From assembly GCA_000613465.1 (NCBI GenBank), contig BAJA01000022.1, positions 1 through 64,000 on the forward strand: a DNA stretch of 64,000 nt, read 5' to 3'. A program made the translations under genes and the position numbers. A model generated the notes under the pieces. The model was given only the letters and a program-made list of their open reading frames with translations. It made no database searches and was not told the DNA's origin. Each line of letters starts with the position of its first letter. Positions within the stretch are counted from its first letter, which is position 1. The DNA comes from Bacteroides nordii WAL 11050 = JCM 12987 (GTDB lineage: Bacteria; Bacteroidota; Bacteroidia; Bacteroidales; Bacteroidaceae). Below are positions 34,851-44,704 of this stretch, one piece after another.

Positions 34851-37558
34851 AACAAACAAGAGATAGTTTAATGTTAAAGCGAAGAATTGTATATACAATT
34901 GTATTCTTACAGTTTTTCCTCCTCAATTCATTTGCGGTGGGTTCGCTTGTGAAAGAAGAATGTATCCTTATTATTAATGCTAATTCGGATCTTTCGCCTT
35001 TGAGTAATCATATTATTAGTGAACTTATATATAAATTACCTGTCGAATATAAAGGTACTACTATATCGTCTGAAAACCTTAATTTGATGCGGGTATACGA
35101 TGAACAGCGGATGGATACCATTCGAAGGGATTTGTTTGCTGAATATGAAAACAGTATTCCGAGACTTATTATTATAATGGGAGGAAATACATGGGCATTA
35201 ATTCATGAAGAGTTAGAGAAGCGATGGAAGGACATTCCGGTTATTTTGTTTACAGAAAAAAGCTATATAGGTCCTGTTGATGCCTATTTGCAGAAAACAT
35301 CCATAACCCGTGAAGAACAGATACCGTTGCGGAATGTTATAAAGGGGCGTAATATAACTCTGGTTTATGCGCCGTTTTATGTAAAAGAAACAATCGATCT
35401 GATGTATCAGCAGATACCGGATATGAACAAACTGATTTTTATATCTGATCGTAGATGGTTTAGTGCTCAGAACCGGCAGGAGGTAGCAGAAACTGTGGTA
35501 AAGCATTTCCCTGATCTACAATTACGTTTTTTTACGGAAGGGCAAGAGAATATAGAAGAGGTAATAGGCTCTCTCAAGCAAGCTGATAAAAATACGGGAA
35601 TATTATATGCGGCATGGGAAAGCTATGATTCATCTTCTACTAATGTAGCATTGTTGCCACGTACATATAAGAGAATAAACCAATATTCCGCACAGCCAGT
35701 ATTTACATTGACTGACATGATTGGGCAAACAGGTTTGGTCGGTGGTTACTTTTCGTTGTCAAAAGATATCAGTAAAACGATAGCCGATATTAGCCATAAG
35801 ATACTAAGTGGAGTGAAAGCATCTGATATACCTGTTACGAAAGTTTATGCGGGGCCGGTTTTTAATTATGAAGAATTGCTTAGAGCTGATTTATATCCGG
35901 AACTTTGCCCTCCGAATACATTTTTCTACTATAAGCCGGTGAGTTTCATTGACAGGAATAAATATATCTTGGCCACTATATTACTCTGTGTACTTTTTGG
36001 AATAATCATTTTATTAGTACGTATCTATTTTCTGAGTAATATTCGTAAAATGCAATCAAAGCAGATTCAGTTAATGAGCATTTACAATGATTTATTCAAT
36101 GACATGCCCGTTCTTTATCTGAAGTGCAGGTTGATAAAAGGTGAAGACGGGGAGGTTGATGATTATGTAATTAGTGACGTGAACCCCAGTTTTGAGAGAC
36201 ATTTTTATAAGAGAGAAGATGCTTTAAATAAACGGGGAAGTGTGTTGAATAGTTCAGAGGTATTTGCTAAACTGAAAGAGTATATGGGTATGGCCTATCG
36301 GGAACGAAAAACTGTTTCTTTTTCAATGCATGCGATGAATGGACACAACTATGATGTACTTGTTATGCTTTCCAAGTTTCCGGAAGTGGTTAATATTTTC
36401 TGTATGGATACTACAGAACTGATTCATACCCGTCAATCTTTGCGAACAATTAACCATAAATTATCTATGGCACTTGGCATTGCCGATATTACTCCCTGGA
36501 AATGGAATCTGAAAGAAGATAATGTTTGGTTTGACAAGAGCAGACTAATTGAAGATGATGAAAGATTTGTAGTGAAAGAAGGAGCTTTTGCTGTTTCTGT
36601 TTCAAAAATTGTGAAAGGAATTCATAGTGAGGATGTAAAGCGCGTGAAGAAATTGTTTCAGGATCTCAAAGAAGGTAAAAGAGATAAGGTGAACGAGCAG
36701 TTCCGTGTTCTTGCAGTTTCGAAGGAAGACTATGATTGGGTAGAGGCATGGGCTGTAGTCGATGAAGTGGATAAAGAGGGGAAACCACTTACTCTTATTG
36801 GTTCTGTTTTGGTCATTACTGACAGGAAAAAAATGGAGCAAGAACTCATTGTTGCAAAGGAAAAAGCTGAAGAAGCAAATCGGCTTAAGTCGGCATTTAT
36901 AGCTAATATAAGTCATGAAATACGTACTCCATTGAATGCAATTATTGGATTTTCCAGTATACTCGATACTGTTCAAACGGACAAAGAACGTAAGGAGTAT
37001 TTGCATATCATAGAATACAATAATCAATTGTTGCTTCAATTGGTGAATGATATTATTGATCTGTCGAAGATTGAGGCTGGGGCATTGGAACTTGTTACTT
37101 CTAATGTCTATCTGGATGACATAATGAGGGAGTTGGAAAGAGCTTTTTGCCCGAAAGCTAATGCGGCTCATTTATCATTGAAATTTGATGATCAGCATGC
37201 AGAGTGTTATATTAATGTAGATCGTAACAGGCTGATACAGGTGCTGAATAATTTGATTTCAAATGCAATTAAGTTTACTGCTGAGGGAAGTGTACATTTT
37301 GGTTTTTCTCGGTTAGAGAATGGCATGCTTCGTTTTTATGTCACTGATACCGGACATGGTATTCCGAAAGAATATCAAAAAAAGATATTCGGACGTTTTG
37401 TGAAGCTGAATAGTTTTGTTCAGGGTATTGGTTTGGGGCTTTCAATAAGTGAAACGATTGTGAAATGTATGGGAGGTGAAATCGGAGTTGAATCAAAAGA
37501 GGGCAAGGGGGCCACTTTCTGGTTCACTATACCTTATCAGGAGGTAAATTTGCAGTAG
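34847..37558 (+). CDS. Membrane sensor histidine kinase with ABC-type periplasmic sensor and PAS domains
   Basis: A 903-residue kinase. After a signal/anchor segment, residues ~35-370 form a periplasmic sugar/peptide-binding-like domain (CILIINANSDLSPLSNHII, RLIIIMGGNTWALIHEEL). A membrane segment near 375-400 (ILATILLCVLFGIIILLV) leads to one or two PAS domains, then HisKA with H690 in ANISHEIRTPLN and HATPase_c with NLISNAIKFT, DTGHGIPK and GIGLGLSISE. There is no receiver domain. It overlaps the AraC gene, so the pair probably forms one signalling unit, although the AraC protein has no phospho-acceptor domain. The ligand is unknown. Confidence 0.9.
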   Translation: MKQTRDSLMLKRRIVYTIVFLQFFLLNSFAVGSLVKEECILIINANSDLSPLSNHIISELIYKLPVEYKGTTISSENLNLMRVYDEQRMDTIRRDLFAEYENSIPRLIIIMGGNTWALIHEELEKRWKDIPVILFTEKSYIGPVDAYLQKTSITREEQIPLRNVIKGRNITLVYAPFYVKETIDLMYQQIPDMNKLIFISDRRWFSAQNRQEVAETVVKHFPDLQLRFFTEGQENIEEVIGSLKQADKNTGILYAAWESYDSSSTNVALLPRTYKRINQYSAQPVFTLTDMIGQTGLVGGYFSLSKDISKTIADISHKILSGVKASDIPVTKVYAGPVFNYEELLRADLYPELCPPNTFFYYKPVSFIDRNKYILATILLCVLFGIIILLVRIYFLSNIRKMQSKQIQLMSIYNDLFNDMPVLYLKCRLIKGEDGEVDDYVISDVNPSFERHFYKREDALNKRGSVLNSSEVFAKLKEYMGMAYRERKTVSFSMHAMNGHNYDVLVMLSKFPEVVNIFCMDTTELIHTRQSLRTINHKLSMALGIADITPWKWNLKEDNVWFDKSRLIEDDERFVVKEGAFAVSVSKIVKGIHSEDVKRVKKLFQDLKEGKRDKVNEQFRVLAVSKEDYDWVEAWAVVDEVDKEGKPLTLIGSVLVITDRKKMEQELIVAKEKAEEANRLKSAFIANISHEIRTPLNAIIGFSSILDTVQTDKERKEYLHIIEYNNQLLLQLVNDIIDLSKIEAGALELVTSNVYLDDIMRELERAFCPKANAAHLSLKFDDQHAECYINVDRNRLIQVLNNLISNAIKFTAEGSVHFGFSRLENGMLRFYVTDTGHGIPKEYQKKIFGRFVKLNSFVQGIGLGLSISETIVKCMGGEIGVESKEGKGATFWFTIPYQEVNLQ

Positions 37559-37594
37559 AAGTAAACTACTGTAAACTTATCTATACATATAAAT

Positions 37595-38656
37595 TTATAT
37601 TCCCATACATTCCCGATAGAAATCGAACATCTCAAAGATCAGATCTTTATCAGCAGTTTGGTTAATGCTGATATCTCCAATGTCTTTCAGCAAAGTAAAG
37701 TTAATTACTCCCGCTTTGTTCTTTTTATCGTGTAGCATGAAGGCGTAAAGTTGTTCGTACTGTTTGCAGTCGAAAGCAAAAATGCCATAGTTCTCTTTGA
37801 TAAACTGTATTGTTTGTCGCATCTTCTCTTTTGGAAATCCGGCTTTAAGATGTGACAGATACAGTTCGCAGACAATTCCCCATGCAACAGCATATCCATG
37901 AAGGACAGGACGGTTTTCTGCGAGTGCCAGACTTTCAAATGCGTGCCCCACGGTGTGCCCCAGGTTCAATGCTTTACGTATACCATGTTCGAAAGGATCC
38001 TGTTCAACAATATTCTCTTTTACCTGTACGGATTGTCCTACAAGCTGTTTCAGATAGCTGTAATCAATACTTTCTGTATTAAAATTGAGCAACTCCGTCC
38101 AGTGAGCTGTATTGCTGATGAGTCCGTGTTTCAACATCTCCGCATAGCCGGAGAAAAAGTTTTGAGTGTCCAGGCTCCGTAGGAATTCTGTTTCGATCAG
38201 TACACTGTTTGCCGGAGCAAATACGCCAACTTCGTTTTTTAGTCCGTTGAAGTTAATCCCGGTTTTCCCTCCTACAGATGCATCTACCATTGCTAATAAT
38301 GTAGTAGGAACATTGATATAGGAAAATCCTCTCTTGAAAGTGGCGGCGGCAAAACCTCCCAGATCCGTTATCATTCCTCCCCCTAAATTAATGAGCAGCG
38401 AATGTCGGGTAGCTCCCTTATCACTCAGTACTTGCCATACGGAAGCTAAGGTTTCCAGCGTTTTGTGTATATCACCCGCTCCAATTGTTATTTCGATTGC
38501 ATCTTTCAGATAAGATACTTCCTTCATCTGAGGCATACAGAGGCGGTGAGTATGTTCATCAGTCAGGATGAACAAGCGGTCGTACGGGCACTTCTCTATG
38601 GCCTGACCAAGACTCAACTCCAGATTCTTACATAGGATAACTTCTTGCTTACTCAT
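37595..38656 (-). CDS. aroB: 3-dehydroquinate synthase
   Basis: Second step of the shikimate pathway: converts DAHP to 3-dehydroquinate using NAD and a divalent metal. The 353-residue protein has the NAD-binding segment LLINLGGGMITDLGGFAAAT, the substrate loop VPTTLLAMVDASVGGKTGIN and the metal-binding region LNLGHTVGHAFES. It converges on the sensor-kinase gene 36 bases away. The short hairpin CAGTAG...CTACTG near 37555-37574 may stop the kinase transcript. Confidence 0.95.
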   Translation of the reverse strand: MSKQEVILCKNLELSLGQAIEKCPYDRLFILTDEHTHRLCMPQMKEVSYLKDAIEITIGAGDIHKTLETLASVWQVLSDKGATRHSLLINLGGGMITDLGGFAAATFKRGFSYINVPTTLLAMVDASVGGKTGINFNGLKNEVGVFAPANSVLIETEFLRSLDTQNFFSGYAEMLKHGLISNTAHWTELLNFNTESIDYSYLKQLVGQSVQVKENIVEQDPFEHGIRKALNLGHTVGHAFESLALAENRPVLHGYAVAWGIVCELYLSHLKAGFPKEKMRQTIQFIKENYGIFAFDCKQYEQLYAFMLHDKKNKAGVINFTLLKDIGDISINQTADKDLIFEMFDFYRECMGI

Positions 38657-38737
38657 AATTCAATTTGCTTTTTCTACTGCAAAAGTATATAAAATATCTT
38701 TTTTTGCTTACTTTTGTCTCATTAAAACGTCAAATCA

Positions 38738-39142
38738 ATGAAAGCATTACTACCTGTCTATTGCCGTCCTCTGGGATATGTAATCCTGGTTTTCGCTCTT
38801 TTTATCCCTTTTATTCTCGTGATGATGGGAAAAGTAACTGATACTAATCTTCTGTTTTACAAGGAATGTACTAAACTTCTGATGATAGTGGGTGCATTGA
38901 TGATTATTTTTGCTTTATCCAAAAGTGAGAGTCGTGAGACGGAGCAAATACGCAATTCAGCTACACGTAATGCCATCTTCCTCACCGTATTGTTTGTTTT
39001 TGGTGGAATGCTTTATCGGGTAGCTACCGGAGATTTAATAACGGTAGATACTTCTTCCTTTTTGACTTTCCTTATTATGAATGTTCTTTGCCTTGAGTTC
39101 GGGATGAAAAAGGCGATGGTGGATAAAATATTTAAAAGATAA
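38738..39142 (+). CDS. Four-helix membrane protein of unknown function
   Basis: A 134-residue hydrophobic protein with about four membrane segments (LGYVILVFALFIPFILVMMG, LLMIVGALMIIFALS, AIFLTVLFVFGGMLYRVA, FLTFLIMNVLCLEFG). No charged active-site pattern and no family that I can name. It is divergent from aroB and 74 bases upstream of a large beta-barrel gene. Confidence 0.75.
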   Translation: MKALLPVYCRPLGYVILVFALFIPFILVMMGKVTDTNLLFYKECTKLLMIVGALMIIFALSKSESRETEQIRNSATRNAIFLTVLFVFGGMLYRVATGDLITVDTSSFLTFLIMNVLCLEFGMKKAMVDKIFKR

Positions 39143-39216
39143 TTGTAGTCTCATTAAACCTTTTGCGTTGCCAATTGTCAAAAAAGCAATTGTTATTATT
39201 ACAAACGCATAGGCTA

Positions 39217-42034
39217 ATGAAAAAATTATCTATCTGGATGGTACTGTTGCTGCTATGTACCCTCTCCTCATTTGCACAAAACAAAAATATCACCGTCTCC
39301 GGACGTGTGATTGAAGAAGACACGAAAGAACCTGTCGAGATGGCAACGGTTCAATTACTTGCTTTACCTGATAGTACTCAGGCAGCGGGCATTACTACAC
39401 AGAAACAAGGTGCTTTCACATTACCCAAGGTGAAAGCCGGAAAGTATGTATTGAGAATCTCTTACATTGGATTTATTACTCAGGAACTTCCTCTCCAGTT
39501 ATCAGATAAGGCACCTGCAAAGAATGTGGGTACTATCACGTTGCATCCCGATGCAGTGATGTTGAGCGAAGCCGTCATTACGGCGGAAGCTCCTCCTGTG
39601 GTAGTGAAAGCAGATACTACTGAATACAATGCTTCGGCCTATCGTGTGGCAGAAGGAGCCATGCTGGAAGAATTGGTAAAGAAGATACCGGGAGCTGAAG
39701 TGGATAAAGATGGTAAGATTACTCTTAATGGTAAAGAAATTAAGAAGATCATGGTGGATGGGAAAGAGTTTTTCTCGGATGATCCAAGTGTGTCTATGAA
39801 GAATTTACCCGCTAATATGGTCGAAAAGGTGAAAGCTTATGACAAGAAGAGTGATATGGCACGTATTACCGGAATTGATGATGGGGAAGAGGAAGCTGTG
39901 CTTGACCTTACCGTAAAAAAAGGAATGAAAAAAGGCTGGATTGGAAACCTTATAGCCGGTTATGGTAGCGAAGAACGTTATGAAGCCGGAGTAATGGTCA
40001 GCCGGTTCAAAGATGATGCAAGTATCTCTATCGTCGGTTCGGCCAATAATACGAATAACAAAGGATTTTCTGAATTTGGTGATGCCGGTTCGGGGTTGGG
40101 CGGAGGTAATGCCGGTTCGGGTATTACTACAGCACGTTCGTTGGGAGTTAACTTTGCCAAAGATACGAAGAAGATTCAGATAGGGGGTAATGTGCAGTAT
40201 GGTTACTCTGATAACGATGCTCGTCGGAAGACATCTACGGAAACATTCCTTGGAGAGCAGTCTTCATATGGTGCCAGCGAAAATACTTCCCGACGTAAAC
40301 GTCATGATGTACGTGCTGACTTTCGTCTGGAATGGCGTCCGGATACATTGACCACTATTATCTTTCGTCCTAATGCGAGCTATTCTAAAACTGATTCGGA
40401 AAGTGCTTCAGGGTCGGACACTTGGAACAATGTACATGATCCGGTGAACGCTAAGATAGCTTCTTCCTCTTCACATAGCGATAACTATTCACTGAATGGA
40501 AGTTTGATGATGTTTCGTCGCTTAAACAATAAAGGAAGAAACCTGTATGTAGGCGCTCGCTTTGGTTATAGCGATGGCGAAACGGACAGCTACTCAGAAT
40601 CGCGTACAGAATTCTTCGAACTGGATAGTGTTTCAGATATTGCCCGATATACGAATCGTACGAGTGACAGTCGTAACTGGAGTGTATCTGCTTCTTATAC
40701 CGAACCTGTATTTAAGAATCACTTCCTACAGTTTCGGTATGAATTCTCTCATCGCAAACAGTTGGCCCAATCTTTAGTTTATGATAGTATTAATGTTTAT
40801 CCCTATCCGGAGTATCTGGAACGGATATGATAACAATTTGAGTACCCGTGTAGAAAACTTTTATGATACACATACTGCCAATATCTCGCTGCGTGGTATT
40901 CATCCGAAAATGATGTATAGTGCCGGTGTTGGGCTTACTCCTCAATCTTCATTGAGTGAAACAACTATCGGCCCAAATTCAGACAAGCATTTACCTCAGC
41001 AAGATGTGCTGAATTGGGCTCCTTCTGTTATGTTCCGTTATATGTTCACAAAACAGCATGTGCTCACATTCCGTTATCGCGGTCGGAGTAATACTCCCAA
41101 TATCGAAGATTTGCAAGAAGTAATTGATATCACCGATCCGATGAATTTACGCTATGGTAACCCGAACTTAAAACCTTCATTCAGCAATAACTTTATGTTG
41201 TACTATAATAAGTTCACTCCGGAAACAATGCGTAGTTTCAATCTTAACTTGTCTTATTCTAATACGCTTAATTCTGTGGCTAACAAGATGACATATGATC
41301 CTCAGACTGGTGCTCGTACTTATAGGAAAGAAAATGTGAACGGTAACTGGAATACCCGGGGATATTTTTCGTTTAATACTCCATTGAAGAATAAAAAGTT
41401 TATTATATCTACCAATACGAATGCTCGTTTTAGTGATGCAGTGAGCTATACTACTGTGGGAAAAAGTAAAGATGCCAATCAGGAGTTAAGTACTACACAT
41501 AACTTTGGAGCCGGACAGCGTTTGAATGGTAGTTATCGTTCCGATCTTTTTGATGTGTCACTCAATGGATCGGTTAACTACAATCTGGTACGTAACAGCA
41601 AGCAAGAGAATAGTAATCGTGAAACATTTGATTACTATGTGGGAGGAGATACCAATATAAACCTTCCTTGGGAGATTCATATCTCAACCGATATTAATTG
41701 TCGTTTTAAAGACGGATATACAGGAGGATTCAATAATAATGAACTAATCTGGAATGCACAGATCTCTAAGAATTTTCTCAAGAACAATTCGGCGACGCTC
41801 CGTTTTAAAATATACGATATATTGAAACAGCAAAGCAACTTAAGCCGTTCTATCAGTGAAACACAGATGAGTGATACGGAATACAATACATTGGGCAGTT
41901 ATTTTATGGTGCACTTTGTTTACCGGTTCAATACGCTTGGTGGTAAAGCTGCCGGACGACGTGGCCCAGGTATGGGACCTGGTGGTGGAAGAGGTCATGG
42001 CGGAGGCTATGGTGGCGGACGCCCCCGTTTCTAA
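39217..42034 (+). CDS. Outer-membrane beta-barrel protein with carboxypeptidase-like N-terminal domain, one frameshift
   Basis: About 938 residues after repair. The ATG at 39217 gives a signal peptide (WMVLLLLCTLSSFAQ); upstream in-frame codons are ignored. Residues ~23-115 are a CarboxypepD_reg-like domain (ITVSGRVIEEDTKEPVEMAT, AGKYVLRISYIGF), followed by a TonB-plug-like segment (EELVKKIPGAEVDKDGKITL, IMVDGKEFFSDDPS) and a barrel. One extra G near 40823 breaks the frame inside YPEYLERYDNNLSTRVENFY. The C-terminus carries an unusual Gly/Arg/His tail (GPGGGRGHGGGYGGGRPRF). No SusD partner; the ligand is unknown. Confidence 0.85.
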
Positions 42035-42053
42035 GCTTACAATAATCATATTA

Positions 42054-42098
42054 GAAAGAAGGTTCATGGTTCTATAATAGGACTATGAACCTTCTTTC
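42054..42098 (+). terminator. Terminator after the beta-barrel gene
   Basis: GAAAGAAGGTTCAT (42054-42067) pairs with ATGAACCTTCTTTC (42085-42098), a 14-bp stem, 20 bases after the stop codon. Confidence 0.8.
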
Positions 42099-42155
42099 AT
42101 AAACAATACCGGTTTTTCTTTTCAAGATATCCTCCCTTCCTCAGTGAGGAGTATT

Positions 42156-42246
42156 GCACGACATGCACATCTCGTGCAGTACCAGATGCACATGTGGAGC
42201 TGCTCGACATGTGCATCTCATACAGTACGACATGCACATCTCGTAC
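42156..42246. repeat. Array of four 23-bp palindromic units
   Basis: Units begin at 42159, 42182, 42205 and 42228. Each is built around ATGCACAT or its inverse ATGTGCAT. Unit 1 folds as GCACGA...TCGTGC and unit 4 as GTACGA...TCGTAC, with the same 10-base loop (CATGCACATC) and a compensated base pair. Units 2 and 3 are in partly inverted form (GGAGCTGCTC joins them). The rest of 42099-42367 holds no gene. Confidence 0.85.
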
Positions 42247-42367
42247 ATCGTTCCTTTACGACCTTCTATCGGTTAGATTATAACTTCCATCCCCGAAGTC
42301 TTAGTTGAATTTAATCTAATGAATCATATACTTTGATATACCAATCCTTTTCTCTACATTTGCTACT

Positions 42368-43807
42368 ATGATTGATTGGAATCTTATATTCAGCCAAATA
42401 GCAACAGTGGCTTTCGATATCGTCTATTTCGGAGCCATTATCGGTACGATTATTGTTGTGATACTCGACAATCGTAACCCGGTAAAGACTATGGCCTGGA
42501 TATTGGTTTTGATGTTCCTTCCTATCGTAGGTCTGGTTTTTTATTTCTTCTTCGGACGCAGTCAGCGCCGGGAACGTATCATCGGGAAGAAAAGTTATGG
42601 GCGACTTCTGAAAAAGCCGATGGCAGAATATCTGGCACAAGATCCCTCTATATTACCAGGAGAGTATGATCGTCTTATTAAACTGTTTCAACATACCAAT
42701 CAGGCTCTTCCTTTTGAAGGAAATCGGGTGGAAGTGTTTACCGGCGGATATTCTAAACTCCAAGCCCTGTTGCGCGAGTTACAGAAGGCTCAGCGGCACA
42801 TTCATATGGAGTATTATATCTTTGAAGATGATTCAATCGGGCGCTTGGTGAGAGATGTACTGATAGAAAAGGCACGTGCTGGAGTGGAAGTACGGGTGAT
42901 ATATGATGATGTGGGGTGCTGGCATGTACCGAATACTTTTTTTGAAGTGATGAGAGAGGCCGGTATCGAAGTGCGTAGTTTCTTAAAAGTACGGTTCCCA
43001 TTATTTACGAGTAGGGTAAACTATCGGAATCATCGGAAAATAGTAGTCATTGATGGTGTGGTTGGTTTTGTTGGAGGTATGAATTTGGCCGAACGTTATA
43101 TGCGGGGATTTTCCTGGGGAACCTGGCGGGATACTCACATAATGCTTCAGGGAAAAGCTGTGCATGGCTTACAAAGTGCTTTTTTGCTCGATTGGTATTT
43201 TGTGGATCGTACGCTTATTACCGCCTCCCGGTATTTCCCGAAAATAGATTCATATGGTGACTCATTGGTACAGATTGTGACGAGCGAGCCTGTGGGTCCT
43301 TGGAAGGAGATCATGCAAGGATTGACGATGGCCATTTCGGGTGCAAAGAGGTATTTCTATATGCAGACTCCTTATTTTCTGCCTACCGAGCAGATATTGG
43401 CAGCTATGCAAACAGCTGCATTGGCCGGAGTCGATGTCCGCTTGATGTTACCTGAGCATGCCGATAACCGGATTACCCATTTAGGATCTCGTTCTTATTT
43501 GGCAGATGTGCTTCAGGCGGGAGTAAAAGTCTACTTCTATAAGAAAGGCTTTTTACATTCCAAATTGATGGTGTCAGATGATATGCTGTCTACGGTTGGG
43601 TCTACCAATCTGGATTTTCGTAGTTTTGAACATAACTTTGAGGTAAATGCTTTTATGTATGATATGGAGACTGCTTTACAGATGAAGGAGATATTCATGA
43701 CTGACCAAAGAGAAAGTACTCAGGTATTCCTTAAAAACTGGGTGAAACGTCCCTGGCCTCAAAAAGCATTAGAGTCAGTAGTACGATTGCTTGCCCCTTT
43801 ACTTTAA
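42368..43807 (+). CDS. cls: Cardiolipin synthase (PLD family)
   Basis: Joins two phosphatidylglycerols into cardiolipin in the inner membrane. The 479-residue protein has two N-terminal membrane segments (VYFGAIIGTIIVVILD, MAWILVLMFLPIVGLVFYF) and two HKD motifs: HRKIVVID near residue 221 and HSKLMVSD near 397, followed by TVGSTNLDFRS. It stands alone, with palindrome arrays on both sides. Confidence 0.95.
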   Translation: MIDWNLIFSQIATVAFDIVYFGAIIGTIIVVILDNRNPVKTMAWILVLMFLPIVGLVFYFFFGRSQRRERIIGKKSYGRLLKKPMAEYLAQDPSILPGEYDRLIKLFQHTNQALPFEGNRVEVFTGGYSKLQALLRELQKAQRHIHMEYYIFEDDSIGRLVRDVLIEKARAGVEVRVIYDDVGCWHVPNTFFEVMREAGIEVRSFLKVRFPLFTSRVNYRNHRKIVVIDGVVGFVGGMNLAERYMRGFSWGTWRDTHIMLQGKAVHGLQSAFLLDWYFVDRTLITASRYFPKIDSYGDSLVQIVTSEPVGPWKEIMQGLTMAISGAKRYFYMQTPYFLPTEQILAAMQTAALAGVDVRLMLPEHADNRITHLGSRSYLADVLQAGVKVYFYKKGFLHSKLMVSDDMLSTVGSTNLDFRSFEHNFEVNAFMYDMETALQMKEIFMTDQRESTQVFLKNWVKRPWPQKALESVVRLLAPLL

Positions 43808-43897
43808 TATACACTGTCTAATCTTTGTAAGCTCATCCGACATGTATCGTTTGTTAATATTGTTAATTGATTTTTTTACCTTTGAGGGCTGTTTTGC

Positions 43898-43989
43898 AAG
43901 ATTGTACACTTTTGTATGTCAAGATTGTACACTCTTGTGTGACAAAAGTGTACAATTAACACTCGGATAAGTGTACAGTCTTACCGATC
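43898..43989. repeat. Array of four 23-bp units with a TGTACA core
   Basis: Units begin at 43898, 43921, 43944 and 43967. The palindrome TGTACA occupies bases 6-11 of every unit (43903, 43926, 43949, 43972). Units 1 and 2 read ATTGTACACT, units 3 and 4 the inverse type AGTGTACAAT or AGTGTACAGT. It lies between convergent cls and rsmD; the remainder of 43808-44170 has no gene that I can see. Confidence 0.88.
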
Positions 43990-44170
43990 ATTAAAGTATA
44001 GACTTGTATTCGCTGTAAATCAGGATGCTATATCATATTGAACATGCCTGTCTTAATCTTGTATCTATTCTTTGAAAAAACGTGTAATTACTTTTTTGAC
44101 AACTATGCATTTGTTATCCAAACCTTCTTTTTACCGTATAACCTTACCGCCTTAAAACTTTATTTTGCTT

Positions 44171-44704
44171 TTATCTGAAAAAAGAGAAGTTTACGCTTCC
44201 GTATACTCTTCTTTCTATAAAATGCGGATTATCCTCAAAGTTATTCTGTTTACCATGTTCCAATACAAATAACCCTCCTTCTTTCAGAAGATTATTCTTG
44301 AATATCAATTCGGGTATGGTTTCCAGCTCTTTCAAATCATAAGGGGGATCGGCAAAGATAAAATCAAACTGTTCTCGTCCTCCGTTAATGAATTTAAATA
44401 CGTCACCACGAATGGGGATACACTTATCTGTCTGTACTTCTTGCATTATTTTGCAGATAAAGGAATGATGATCACGATCCTTTTCTATACTGATCACCCG
44501 GTCGCATCCCCGTGATACTAATTCTATGCTGATACTGCCTGTTCCGGCAAACAAGTCAAGAGCAGTTATTCCTTCTTCAAAGTCAATGTAGTTGGATAGT
44601 ACGTTGAATAAATTCTCTTTAGCAAAGTCTGTTGTAGGACGTGCTTTGAACGTACGTGGTACGTCAAATCTTCTTCTTTTATATATTCCGCTGATTACTC
44701 GCAT
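44171..44704 (-). CDS. rsmD: 16S rRNA (guanine(966)-N2)-methyltransferase
   Basis: The 177-residue protein starts MRVISGIYKRRRFDVPRTF and has the SAM-binding region TALDLFAGTGSISIELVSRG and the catalytic motif IFADPPYDL, both typical of RsmD, which methylates G966 of 16S rRNA. Its start overlaps the end of the DUF3822 gene by 10 bases, so they are probably one transcript. Confidence 0.95.
   Translation of the reverse strand: MRVISGIYKRRRFDVPRTFKARPTTDFAKENLFNVLSNYIDFEEGITALDLFAGTGSISIELVSRGCDRVISIEKDRDHHSFICKIMQEVQTDKCIPIRGDVFKFINGGREQFDFIFADPPYDLKELETIPELIFKNNLLKEGGLFVLEHGKQNNFEDNPHFIERRVYGSVNFSFFR

Noticed and set aside
28825..38656. Shikimate operon
   Set aside because: aroA and aroB share a strand but are 7.5 kb apart with unrelated, oppositely oriented genes between.
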